DNA of 7,453 bases from Bacillota bacterium (GCA_023395575.1 JAEWZA010000439.1:1-7453); one strand, 5' to 3'; shown: positions 1 through 5,101, counted from the first letter of the stretch. The notes: a model not told the origin generated them from the letters alone. Numbers and translations are program-made.

Positions 1-27
1 GACAAAATGAAGGATGCATTTAAGTAA
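1..27 (+). CDS. dnaJ: 3' end of a probable DnaJ chaperone gene (partial)
   Basis: The first nine codons read DKMKDAFK and then a TAA stop. Clostridial DnaJ proteins commonly end in a short FFDK(V/M)K(D/E)-type tail, and dnaJ is the usual gene directly upstream of prmA in Firmicutes (the hrcA-grpE-dnaK-dnaJ-prmA-rsmE order). DnaJ is the J-domain co-chaperone that stimulates the DnaK ATPase. Only eight residues are visible, so the call rests on this tail and on context. No terminator separates it from prmA, which fits read-through from the heat-shock operon. Confidence 0.6.
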   Translation, partial: DKMKDAFK

Positions 28-144
28 AGTTTTGGAGGAAAAGCAGAGATAAAAAATATAGGGAGGTGCCGAGCCTATGCTATTTCTTTAAAGGAAATAC
101 ATATTTCCTAATGTTGAGAATGAAATGTAGGGCATGGGTATTTT
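28..144 (+). promoter_or_regulatory. Leader between dnaJ and prmA with two unused ribosome-binding-like sites, a 4-codon ORF and competing hairpins
   Basis: This 117-base spacer holds two Shine-Dalgarno-like stretches, TTGGAGGA near 33-40 and GGGAGG at 61-66. Neither precedes a gene. The second sits ten bases before a tiny ORF, ATG at 77 to TAA at 91 (MLFL). Two hairpins share one strand and cannot form together: TATTTC 81-86 with GAAATA 94-99, and AGGAAATA 92-99 with TATTTCCT 102-109. prmA itself has only a weak TAGGG (128-132) 12 bases before its start. The elements are read directly from the sequence. A role in controlling prmA translation is inference. Confidence 0.3.
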
Positions 145-1098
145 ATGAAATGGTACGAAATACGTGTAAATACAACTAATGAAGCAAGTGAGGCTGTCTC
201 TGAGCTGCTAACCTCTATGGGTGCAGGCGGAATTGCAATAATGGATCCCTCTGATATACGAAAGGAAATATTAAAAGCAGATACATTAGATTATGCTGAT
301 GATGAGTTTATTGAATCATTAGGTGAGGATGTTATAATCAAGGCTTACTTTCAAAACAGCTTAGAAATAAACGATATCCTTAAGCAAATAAACGATGGAC
401 TGAAAAACATATCCCAATTTCTTGATGTTGGTAAGGGTATAGATGGCTATGGAGAAATAGAAGATGAGGATTGGTCCACATCATGGAAGAAGTATTATAA
501 GCCATTTAGACTTACAGATAGGATTGTTATTAAGCCTACTTGGGAGCATTATGATGTTGAGCAGAATGATATCGTAGTTGAAATGGACCCTGGAATGGCT
601 TTTGGAACAGGAACCCATGAGACAACTCAAATGTGTTCAAAATTACTAGATAAGTATATGAAAGAAGAATTTGAAGTGCTAGATGTTGGCTGTGGAACAG
701 GTATTTTGTCAATAATTGCAGCAAAGCTTGGTGCACAAAAGGTTGAAGCTATTGATATTGATGAGGTGGCAGTAAGGGTTGCTACTGAAAATATTTCCAC
801 AAATAACGAAAGCTCAAATATGCAGGTTTTTAAAGGCGTTTTAACTGATTTAAAGCAGGATGACAAAAAGTATGATATTATAGTTGCAAATATTATAGCA
901 AATGTAATTATTGACTTGGCATCAGTTATACCTTATTATTTAAAAAGAAATGACTCTTTATTTATTACATCTGGTATAATAAAAGAGAGAAAATTAGAAG
1001 TTTTAGATGCTTGCGCAAAAAGCAAGTTAGCTTGTATAGAAACCCAGGAAATGGGTGAATGGGTGGCAATGGTGTTCAAATGTCAAGATACTTTGTAA
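145..1098 (+). CDS. prmA: Ribosomal protein L11 methyltransferase PrmA
   Basis: A SAM-dependent methyltransferase that trimethylates ribosomal protein L11 at several amino groups in the cytoplasm. At 317 aa it is the usual Firmicutes length. The N-terminal substrate-recognition domain (about 1-100) starts MKWYEI. It is followed by the family signature DEDWSTSWKKYYKPFR at 108-122 and by DPGMAFGTGTHETT at 148-161. SAM motif I is VLDVGCGTGILSI at 178-190, the acidic motif II is IDID at 203-206, and the catalytic-face motif is VANIIANV at 247-254. The start at 145 is the first possible one, because an in-frame TGA lies at 121-123. Its ribosome binding site is weak. It follows dnaJ without a terminator and overlaps rsmE by 19 bases, so it is probably cotranscribed and coupled with rsmE. 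No key residue looks lost. Confidence 0.96.
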   Translation: MKWYEIRVNTTNEASEAVSELLTSMGAGGIAIMDPSDIRKEILKADTLDYADDEFIESLGEDVIIKAYFQNSLEINDILKQINDGLKNISQFLDVGKGIDGYGEIEDEDWSTSWKKYYKPFRLTDRIVIKPTWEHYDVEQNDIVVEMDPGMAFGTGTHETTQMCSKLLDKYMKEEFEVLDVGCGTGILSIIAAKLGAQKVEAIDIDEVAVRVATENISTNNESSNMQVFKGVLTDLKQDDKKYDIIVANIIANVIIDLASVIPYYLKRNDSLFITSGIIKERKLEVLDACAKSKLACIETQEMGEWVAMVFKCQDTL

Positions 1099-1847
1099 AT
1101 AGTTCACAGATAAGAGATAATAGAATAACTATCACTGGTGAGGATTATCAGCATCTGAAAAAGGTTTTAAGAGCTGTAAAAGGAGATGTTGTAACAGTCT
1201 GTTGTGAATGCTTTGACTATTTGTCAGAGATATATGAAATTGCTAATGATTATATTGTTGCTGACATTATTAATACAGAATCAAACCAAACCGAGTCTGA
1301 TCTTAGGGTAACCCTATATCAAGGCTTACCTAAGTCTGACAAAATGGATTTGATTGTACAGAAGTGTATTGAAATCGGAGTATATGAGATAGTACCAGTT
1401 ATAACTGAGAGATGTATATCTAAAATTAATACTGACAAGGATGCTCAAAATAAAGTATCAAGATGGCAAAAGATTAGTCTAGAGGCAGCTAAACAATCTA
1501 ATAGAGGAATTGTTCCTAAAATATGTATGCCTATTAAGTTTAATGAGGCTGTCAATTCAGCTTCAAAATTTGATTTGTCAGTAATTCCTTATGAGAAAGA
1601 AAGTTCAACTGGTCTTAAAGCTATAGTAACAAAATGCTCTGTTGTTAAAACAGCTTCAATTTTTATTGGCCCAGAAGGCGGTTATACTGAACAAGAAATA
1701 CAACTAGCTGAATCTAAAGGTATCAATAAATTAACTCTTGGACCCAGGATTCTTAGAACGGAAACAGCTGGGATTGTTGCTTTATCACTAATGATGTATG
1801 AACTAGGAGATGTATCAAATGGGAGAAATAAAATTTGTAGTTGTTGA
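1080..1847 (+). CDS. rsmE: 16S rRNA (uracil(1498)-N(3))-methyltransferase RsmE
   Basis: Methylates N3 of U1498 in 16S rRNA, a decoding-site position, using SAM. It belongs to the SPOUT (trefoil-knot) superfamily and acts as a dimer. At 255 aa it matches the family. The N-terminal PUA-like domain begins MSRYFV and carries HLKKVLR at 25-31. The SPOUT domain shows KSDKMD at 85-90, EAAKQSNR at 135-142, the SAM-knot motif GPEGG at 197-201 and LGPRILRTETA at 220-230. I chose ATG 1080 over the in-frame ATG 1059 because MSRYFV is the typical family N-terminus and GGTG sits just upstream; the longer form would add seven residues of no family match. The start lies inside prmA (19-base overlap) and the end overlaps the next gene by 29 bases, so all three are probably translationally coupled. 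The C-terminus is short and cysteine-bearing (KICSC). Confidence 0.95.
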   Translation: MSRYFVNSSQIRDNRITITGEDYQHLKKVLRAVKGDVVTVCCECFDYLSEIYEIANDYIVADIINTESNQTESDLRVTLYQGLPKSDKMDLIVQKCIEIGVYEIVPVITERCISKINTDKDAQNKVSRWQKISLEAAKQSNRGIVPKICMPIKFNEAVNSASKFDLSVIPYEKESSTGLKAIVTKCSVVKTASIFIGPEGGYTEQEIQLAESKGINKLTLGPRILRTETAGIVALSLMMYELGDVSNGRNKICSC

Positions 1848-2190
1848 TGATGCTGTATTTATGAGAACATTAATAAAAAGAATGATAGAAGAAAATTCTA
1901 ATTACATAGTTGTCGGTGAAGGCTCAAATGGTTACGAAGCTATTCAGCAGGCAAAAAAGCATCAACCTGATATTATTACGCTAGATATAACAATGCCTGA
2001 AATGGATGGTATTATGGCAATAAAGGGTATAAATGAAGCAAGCCCAAATACAAAAATACTTATGGTTTCTGCAATGGGACAGCAATCTATGGTTATTGAT
2101 GCTATAAAAATGGGTGCAAAGGACTTTGTAGTAAAACCTTTTGACAAATCCAGAGTACAACAGGCAATTGAAAATGTTTTAAGATTATAA
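1819..2190 (+). CDS. cheY: Stand-alone CheY-type response regulator (single receiver domain)
   Basis: A 123-aa protein consisting only of a receiver domain, which takes a phosphoryl group from a histidine kinase such as CheA and signals by binding a target protein. Visible are the acidic pocket D10-D11, phospho-acceptor D56 in TLDITMPEMDG (54-64), switch residue S84 in SAMGQQSMVIDAI (84-96), aromatic F103 and K106 in KDFVVKPF. The 84-108 stretch closely resembles Bacillus subtilis CheY, which controls the flagellar motor. No output domain follows. ATG 1819 is chosen because AGGAG at 1805-1809 stands nine bases ahead; the alternative ATG at 1810 would leave no spacing. The start lies inside rsmE. 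No kinase or other chemotaxis gene is adjacent, so its partner is unknown, and a role other than chemotaxis is possible. Confidence 0.88.
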   Translation: MGEIKFVVVDDAVFMRTLIKRMIEENSNYIVVGEGSNGYEAIQQAKKHQPDIITLDITMPEMDGIMAIKGINEASPNTKILMVSAMGQQSMVIDAIKMGAKDFVVKPFDKSRVQQAIENVLRL

Positions 2191-2213
2191 TATATTAAGT
2201 TGCTATTTTATTT

Positions 2214-2237
2214 ATGGAGGAGTAAATCCTCCATTTT
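2214..2237 (+). terminator. Intrinsic terminator after the prmA-rsmE-cheY operon
   Basis: A perfect 8-bp stem, ATGGAGGA (2214-2221) with TCCTCCAT (2227-2234), closes a five-base loop and runs directly into TTTT. It starts 23 bases after the cheY stop. The U-tract is short (TTTTGTGT), so termination may be incomplete. The stem happens to pair a Shine-Dalgarno-like GGAGGA with its complement, but no start codon follows. Confidence 0.75.
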
Positions 2238-2512
2238 GTGTATAATTAAATAGATTTTTGGGAAATATTTCATATGAATTGTCACATTAATTTTGGTGTA
2301 TAACATTTGTATAAAAATTACAATTTTATATTACTTAAAAAAAAGGTAATTATAGTAGTTTTTATAGCAGAAAAAACAAATTAAAATTATATAAATTGTT
2401 TTCAGTTTCTACATTTCATCTTGGGCACATATGTCAAGGTTATATGAAAAACACATAACAATTAGCAATTTGAAGCAAATCGGAAAAAAATAAAGAAAAG
2501 TAGTAAAAAATT
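2238..2512. other. AT-rich intergenic stretch without a gene
   Basis: No ORF with a plausible start and ribosome binding site is present on either strand. The stretch is very AT-rich and contains small symmetries. Two overlapping 10-base palindromes occur, GAAATATTTC (2262-2271) and TTCATATGAA (2269-2278). An imperfect hairpin, ATTACTT (2330-2336) with AGGTAAT (2344-2350), lies across an A-tract. A dyad CTTG..ACATATGT..CAAG lies at 2420-2438. Such short symmetries are common in AT-rich DNA. The region could hold upstream control sites for yicC, but nothing here is firmly identifiable. Confidence 0.4.
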
Positions 2513-2541
2513 CTTTAAATAATATGAAATTGTGTTATAAT
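2513..2541 (+). promoter_or_regulatory. Probable sigma-A promoter of the yicC-remA-gmk operon (extended -10)
   Basis: TATAAT at 2536-2541 is a consensus -10, preceded by TG one base upstream (TGTTATAAT), giving an extended -10. At 17 bp spacing the -35 position reads CTTTAA (2513-2518), a poor match that is often tolerated with an extended -10. A start near 2548 would give a leader of about 42 bases ending in GGAGG before yicC. It lies after the upstream terminator, as expected for a new transcription unit. Confidence 0.7.
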
Positions 2542-2589
2542 ACTTTACGAGATTGTTTATTTTTAGAAGCTCATCTAGTGGAGGAATTT

Positions 2590-3471
2590 ATGGTTAGGAG
2601 CATGACTGGTTTCGGAAGAGGAACCTTCAGTGATAGTGGCAAGGAGTTTACTGTAGAAATTAAAAGTGTAAATCATAGATATATAGATTTCTATATTAAG
2701 TTACCTAGACAGATTGCTTTTTTAGAGGAACGAGTTAGAGAAATAGTATCAAAAAGCATATATAGAGGTAAAGTTGATATATTTATTTCATTTGAAGACC
2801 GTTCTGAGGATTCAAAAAGTGTTACACTTGATGAGGCTTTAGCTGATGCTTACATACAGGCTATTGAGAAGCTAAAGGTTAAGTATAATTTAGCTGATGA
2901 CATAAGTGTATCTTTAGTATCTAGATTACCAGATGTATTGAGAATTGAAAAAAATGAAGATGATGAAGAACAGCTATGGAAAGTATTATACAATGCATTA
3001 GTAGCTGCTATCTCGTCATTGATTCAAATGCGTGAAAAGGAAGGTAATGAGTTAAGAGAAAGCCTTCTGCAAAAGGCAGATAATATGCAAGAAATAATTA
3101 AACATATATCTGAAAGAAGTCCTGAAGTTGTTTCAGAATATAAACTTAAACTTGAAAATAGGATAAAGGATCTTTTGAACCAACAAACTATTGATGAAAA
3201 CAGAATTGCAATGGAAGTTGCTATTTTTGCTGATAGATGTAGTATAGATGAAGAGTTGGTAAGACTGGGAAGTCATTTATCACAGCTAAGAGATATATTA
3301 AGTATACAGCAGCAACCTGTTGGAAGAAAGCTTGACTTTTTAGTACAGGAAATAAATAGGGAAATAAACACTATCGGATCAAAGTCAAATGATATAATTA
3401 TAACAAAAAATGTTCTTGAACTTAAAAGTGAAACAGAGAAAATCAGAGAACAAATTCAGAACATCGAATAG
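2590..3471 (+). CDS. yicC: YicC/YloC family endoribonuclease
   Basis: A 293-aa member of the YicC/UPF0701 family (YloC in B. subtilis), whose founding members have been characterised as endoribonucleases; E. coli YicC has also been linked to small-RNA turnover. The N-terminal family domain opens with SMTGFGRG (4-11) and VEIKSVNHRYID (22-33). The C-terminal DUF1732 part holds REKEG (148-152), RLGSHLSQL (225-233), GRKLDFLVQEINREINT (245-261), GSKSND (263-268) and the typical ending REQIQNIE. The middle (about 150-200) looks helical and charged. ATG 2590 is chosen because GGAGG at 2580-2584 precedes it by five bases and MVRSMTGFG is the family's normal start. The in-frame ATG at 2524 lies upstream of the promoter's -10 and would add 22 unrelated residues. 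It is the first gene of the conserved yicC-remA-gmk-rpoZ cluster. Confidence 0.93.
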   Translation: MVRSMTGFGRGTFSDSGKEFTVEIKSVNHRYIDFYIKLPRQIAFLEERVREIVSKSIYRGKVDIFISFEDRSEDSKSVTLDEALADAYIQAIEKLKVKYNLADDISVSLVSRLPDVLRIEKNEDDEEQLWKVLYNALVAAISSLIQMREKEGNELRESLLQKADNMQEIIKHISERSPEVVSEYKLKLENRIKDLLNQQTIDENRIAMEVAIFADRCSIDEELVRLGSHLSQLRDILSIQQQPVGRKLDFLVQEINREINTIGSKSNDIIITKNVLELKSETEKIREQIQNIE

Positions 3472-3535
3472 ATTCAATATTTTGGATTTTACAAAGTATT
3501 AAATGACTTTTACATGATAGTTAAATAAAATATAG

Positions 3536-3564
3536 ATGCCCCAAAGTGGGCATGGGAGGATAGC
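3536..3564 (+). repeat. Upstream copy of the remA hairpin plus ribosome binding site (no start codon follows)
   Basis: This copy has a hairpin ATGCCC (3536-3541) / GGGCAT (3548-3553) followed immediately by GGGAGGATAGC. It aligns with 3663-3690, just before remA, as TGCCC(C)AAA-TGGGC-T-GGAGGATAG, with about 22 of 26 bases alike at a distance of about 127 bases. Where the remA copy continues into TATGAAG, this one continues into CAGCTCG and has no start codon. It looks like a duplicated translation-initiation region that lost its gene, or the left edge of an inserted element. The duplication is seen; its origin is inference. Confidence 0.6.
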
Positions 3565-3565
3565 A

Positions 3566-3631
3566 GCTCGAAAAATAAGTTTGTGCAAACATAATGCATT
3601 TTCGAGCCACAAAAACCACAAGTGGTTTTTG
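3566..3631 (+). promoter_or_regulatory. Structured leader element between the two remA initiation-region copies
   Basis: Two strong hairpins stand side by side. The first pairs GCTCGAAAA (3566-3574) with TTTTCGAGC (3599-3607), nine perfect pairs, and contains a small inner stem GTTT (3579-3582)/AAAC (3587-3590). The second pairs CAAAAACCAC (3610-3619) with GTGGTTTTTG (3622-3631), ten complementary positions around AA. The second resembles a weak bidirectional terminator, with T5 in its 3' arm but no U-tract beyond. I do not recognise it as a known riboswitch or leader family. It could be a cis-acting RNA controlling remA, a small RNA, or a short palindromic interspersed repeat. Confidence 0.45.
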
Positions 3632-3662
3632 AAGTTTCCATTGTTAGTTACACCAAATTTAT

Positions 3663-3690
3663 TTGCCCAAATTGGGCTTAGGAGGATAGT
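3663..3690 (+). repeat. Downstream copy of the hairpin plus ribosome binding site, serving remA
   Basis: The hairpin GCCCA (3665-3669)/TGGGC (3673-3677) ends two bases before AGGAGG (3680-3685), which is five bases from the remA ATG. It is the partner of the repeat at 3536-3564. A stem this close to the ribosome binding site could influence initiation on remA. Confidence 0.6.
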
Positions 3691-3969
3691 ATGAAGCTTA
3701 TAAATATAGGGTTTGGTAATATTGTTTCTGCAAATAGATTAATTGCAATAGTAAGTCCTGAATCTGCGCCTATTAAAAGGATTATACAAGAGGCAAGAGA
3801 TAGAGGAATGTTAATAGATGCAACATATGGCAGAAGGACAAGAGCAGTTATTATTACTGATAGTGATCATATTATTTTATCAGCAGTTCAGCCTGAAACA
3901 GTTGCTCATAGACTGAATACAAAGGATGCTGATACAAATGATAATGATGATGAAACAATAGTTGATTAG
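3691..3969 (+). CDS. remA: RemA family DNA-binding regulator (DUF370)
   Basis: RemA is a small DNA-binding protein that in B. subtilis activates extracellular-matrix (eps, tapA) and osmoprotection genes and assembles into rings that bind repeated sites. This 92-aa homologue is very close to the B. subtilis protein (89 aa): FGNIVSANRLIAIVSPESAP (8-27), IKRIIQEARDRG (28-39), DATYGRRTRAVIITDSDH (43-60) and QPETVAHRL (67-75). R16 and R49 align with B. subtilis R18 and R51, basic residues important for DNA binding. It lacks two N-terminal residues and ends in an acidic tail (about 79-92) not shared with Bacillus. AGGAGG five bases upstream fixes the start. Its TAG stop lies inside the gmk ribosome binding site. 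In clostridia its targets are not obvious, so matrix control is inferred from the family. Confidence 0.93.
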   Translation: MKLINIGFGNIVSANRLIAIVSPESAPIKRIIQEARDRGMLIDATYGRRTRAVIITDSDHIILSAVQPETVAHRLNTKDADTNDNDDETIVD

Positions 3970-3978
3970 GAGGACGCT

Positions 3979-4599
3979 ATGCAACAAAAGGGGTTATTAG
4001 TTGTAGTGTCAGGTCCATCTGGGGCAGGTAAAGGAACAGTTTGTCAAAAATTATTAGCACAAAGAGATACTGCTAAGTATTCTGTATCGGCAACTACTAG
4101 GAAACCACGTGAGGGTGAAATAGAAGGTAAGAATTATTTTTTTGTATCTGAAAGCAAGTTTTTAGACATGATAGATAATAATGGTTTAATAGAATGGGAT
4201 AAGTACTGTGATAATTATTATGGAACTCCAAAAGCATATGTTGAATCATGTATTCAGGATGGTCTAGATGTTGTTTTAGAGATAACAGTTGCAGGTGCTC
4301 TTGAAATAAAGCAGAAGTATCCTGAATGTGTTTTAGTATTCATTATTCCGCCATCATATGAAGAGCTAAAAAGAAGAATAGTCTACAGAGGGACGGAATG
4401 CTGTGATGTTATCGAAAAAAGATTGGAACAGGCTTTTAAGGAAATGAAGTGTGCATCAAAATATGATTATTTAGTTTTGAATGATTGTGTTGATAATGCT
4501 GTCTTAAAAATTGAAAAAATATTAGATGCAGAACGTCTAAAACCATCAAGAAATACTGAACTGTTAAGTACATTTGAAAATAAGGTTGATGGTCAATAA
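3979..4599 (+). CDS. gmk: Guanylate kinase
   Basis: Transfers phosphate from ATP to GMP to give GDP, an essential step in guanine nucleotide supply. The 206-aa length is normal. The P-loop is SGPSGAGKGT (11-20). GMP-site residues by family alignment are S37, R41, R44, Y53, E72 and Y81-G82-T83 (YYGTPK). The lid region shows RRIVYRGTE (132-140) and KRLEQAF (147-153), and YDYLVLND ends the core at 162-169. One oddity: the usual EI(D/E)VQGA after the P-loop core reads EITVAGA (101-107), with T103 in place of the acidic residue. TAGGAGG (3967-3973), which includes the remA stop codon, is spaced five bases from ATG, so translation is coupled to remA. It is a partner in the yicC-remA-gmk-rpoZ cluster, which is common in Firmicutes. 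Confidence 0.95.
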   Translation: MQQKGLLVVVSGPSGAGKGTVCQKLLAQRDTAKYSVSATTRKPREGEIEGKNYFFVSESKFLDMIDNNGLIEWDKYCDNYYGTPKAYVESCIQDGLDVVLEITVAGALEIKQKYPECVLVFIIPPSYEELKRRIVYRGTECCDVIEKRLEQAFKEMKCASKYDYLVLNDCVDNAVLKIEKILDAERLKPSRNTELLSTFENKVDGQ

Positions 4600-4612
4600 T
4601 ATATAGTTATTA

Positions 4613-4665
4613 AACTTTCGTGATTGATAATTCTTCTGCACAGCCAGTGATTATATACGAAAGTT
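4613..4665 (+). repeat. Long inverted repeat upstream of rpoZ
   Basis: AACTTTCGT (4613-4621) is perfectly complementary to ACGAAAGTT (4657-4665), nine pairs plus one possible G-U. Inside the 35-base gap ATAAT (4627-4631) can pair with ATTAT (4650-4654), and CTG (4636-4638) with CAG (4645-4647), so a single long irregular hairpin is possible. No U-tract follows, so it is not a standard terminator. Its right arm runs into the -35 box of the rpoZ promoter. It may be an operator, an RNA processing site between gmk and rpoZ, or both. Confidence 0.5.
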
Positions 4666-4692
4666 AACAAAAATAATATTACAATTTATAAA
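4664..4692 (+). promoter_or_regulatory. Probable sigma-A promoter of rpoZ
   Basis: TTAACA (4664-4669) and TATAAA (4687-4692) are separated by exactly 17 bases, each one mismatch from consensus. Transcription would start near 4699, giving a leader of about 36 bases ending in GGGAGG (4721-4726). This would let omega be made separately from the yicC-remA-gmk transcript. No terminator lies between gmk and this promoter, so read-through is also expected. Confidence 0.65.
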
Positions 4693-4734
4693 TATGGTTT
4701 ATTAAAAGATTTCACAAAACGGGAGGTATTTATA

Positions 4735-4965
4735 ATGATTTATCCTTCGATAAATGATTTGATGAAAACTGCTGATAGCAGATATACATTGGTAGTTGAG
4801 GCGGCTAAGAGAGCTAGACAGTTAGTAGATGGCTCACCAAAGCTTTCAAAAGTAAATTCTGAAAAGGAAGTTACTATTGCTATTAATGAAATAGCAGAAG
4901 GAAAAATAACCTATGTTAGAACAAGCAAAGAAAAAATTCTAGTTGAGGAAACTCCTTTAGAATAA
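4735..4965 (+). CDS. rpoZ: DNA-directed RNA polymerase subunit omega
   Basis: Omega is the small RNA polymerase subunit that wraps the C-terminal tail of beta' and helps assembly. At 76 aa it is typical for Firmicutes. The signature is MIYPSINDLMK (1-11) followed by DSRYTLVVEAAKRARQL (14-30), the conserved beta'-binding box, and a second helix EVTIAINEIAEGKITY (45-60). GGGAGG eight bases upstream fixes the start. It lies 135 bases after gmk with its own promoter and is followed by a terminator, which marks the end of this cluster. In B. subtilis the next genes are coaBC and priA; here ppdK follows instead. Confidence 0.95.
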   Translation: MIYPSINDLMKTADSRYTLVVEAAKRARQLVDGSPKLSKVNSEKEVTIAINEIAEGKITYVRTSKEKILVEETPLE

Positions 4966-4993
4966 ACACTTATTGAAGATTAATATATGCCTT

Positions 4994-5025
4994 AAAATCA
5001 GTTGAGATATCTCGCTGATTTTTTC
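4994..5025 (+). terminator. Intrinsic terminator after rpoZ
   Basis: AAAATCAG (4994-5001) pairs with CTGATTTT (5015-5022), and an inner GAG (5004-5006)/CTC (5011-5013) extends the stem around ATAT. Six T residues (5019-5024) form and continue past the 3' arm. It lies 28 bases after the rpoZ stop and before the ppdK promoter. The A-rich 5' arm could also allow some termination of antisense transcription. Confidence 0.85.
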
Positions 5026-5064
5026 TTCTGATTACAAAAGATTTTTCATTGGTACAGTTATTTG

Positions 5065-5101
5065 TTGAAAACAAAAATCGTTATTACGGTTTTGTTATAA
5101 T
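5065..5101 (+). promoter_or_regulatory. Probable ppdK promoter (extended -10) with an operator-like dyad
   Basis: TATAAT (5096-5101) preceded by TG (TGTTATAAT) gives an extended -10, the same nonamer as at the yicC promoter. The only good -35-like box, TTGAAA (5065-5070), is 25 bases away, too far for ordinary sigma-A use; the correctly spaced position reads AAAAAT. AACAAAA (5070-5076) and TTTTGTT (5090-5096) form an inverted repeat, with CGT (5079-5081)/ACG (5086-5088) inside, filling the space between the two boxes. A start near 5108 would leave a very short leader before GGGAGG at 5114-5119. The dyad suggests a regulator binding site, but none is identified. Confidence 0.6.

Noticed and set aside
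66..179. 37-codon frame from GTG 66 overlapping the prmA start
   Set aside because: The ribosome-binding-like GGGAG abuts the GTG with no spacing, the product is unlike anything I recognise, and most of it overlaps confident prmA coding sequence or its leader.
2420..2440. TTGACA on the minus strand (about 2432-2437) as a promoter
   Set aside because: At 17 bp spacing no -10-like hexamer is present and no minus-strand gene lies downstream.
2524..2589. Longer N-terminus for yicC from ATG 2524
   Set aside because: It would start upstream of the -10 box, has no ribosome binding site and adds 22 residues with no family match; ATG 2590 has GGAGG and the normal family start.
3610..3631. Hairpin read as a terminator ending yicC transcription
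   Set aside because: The T-run lies within the stem and GAAG follows, so there is no proper U-tract; termination is possible but weak. Kept as part of the structured leader instead.
3594..3632. 12-codon ORF (MHFRATKTTSGF) in the remA leader
   Set aside because: It has no ribosome binding site near its ATG and is simply the reading of two hairpin arms; chance is the better explanation.
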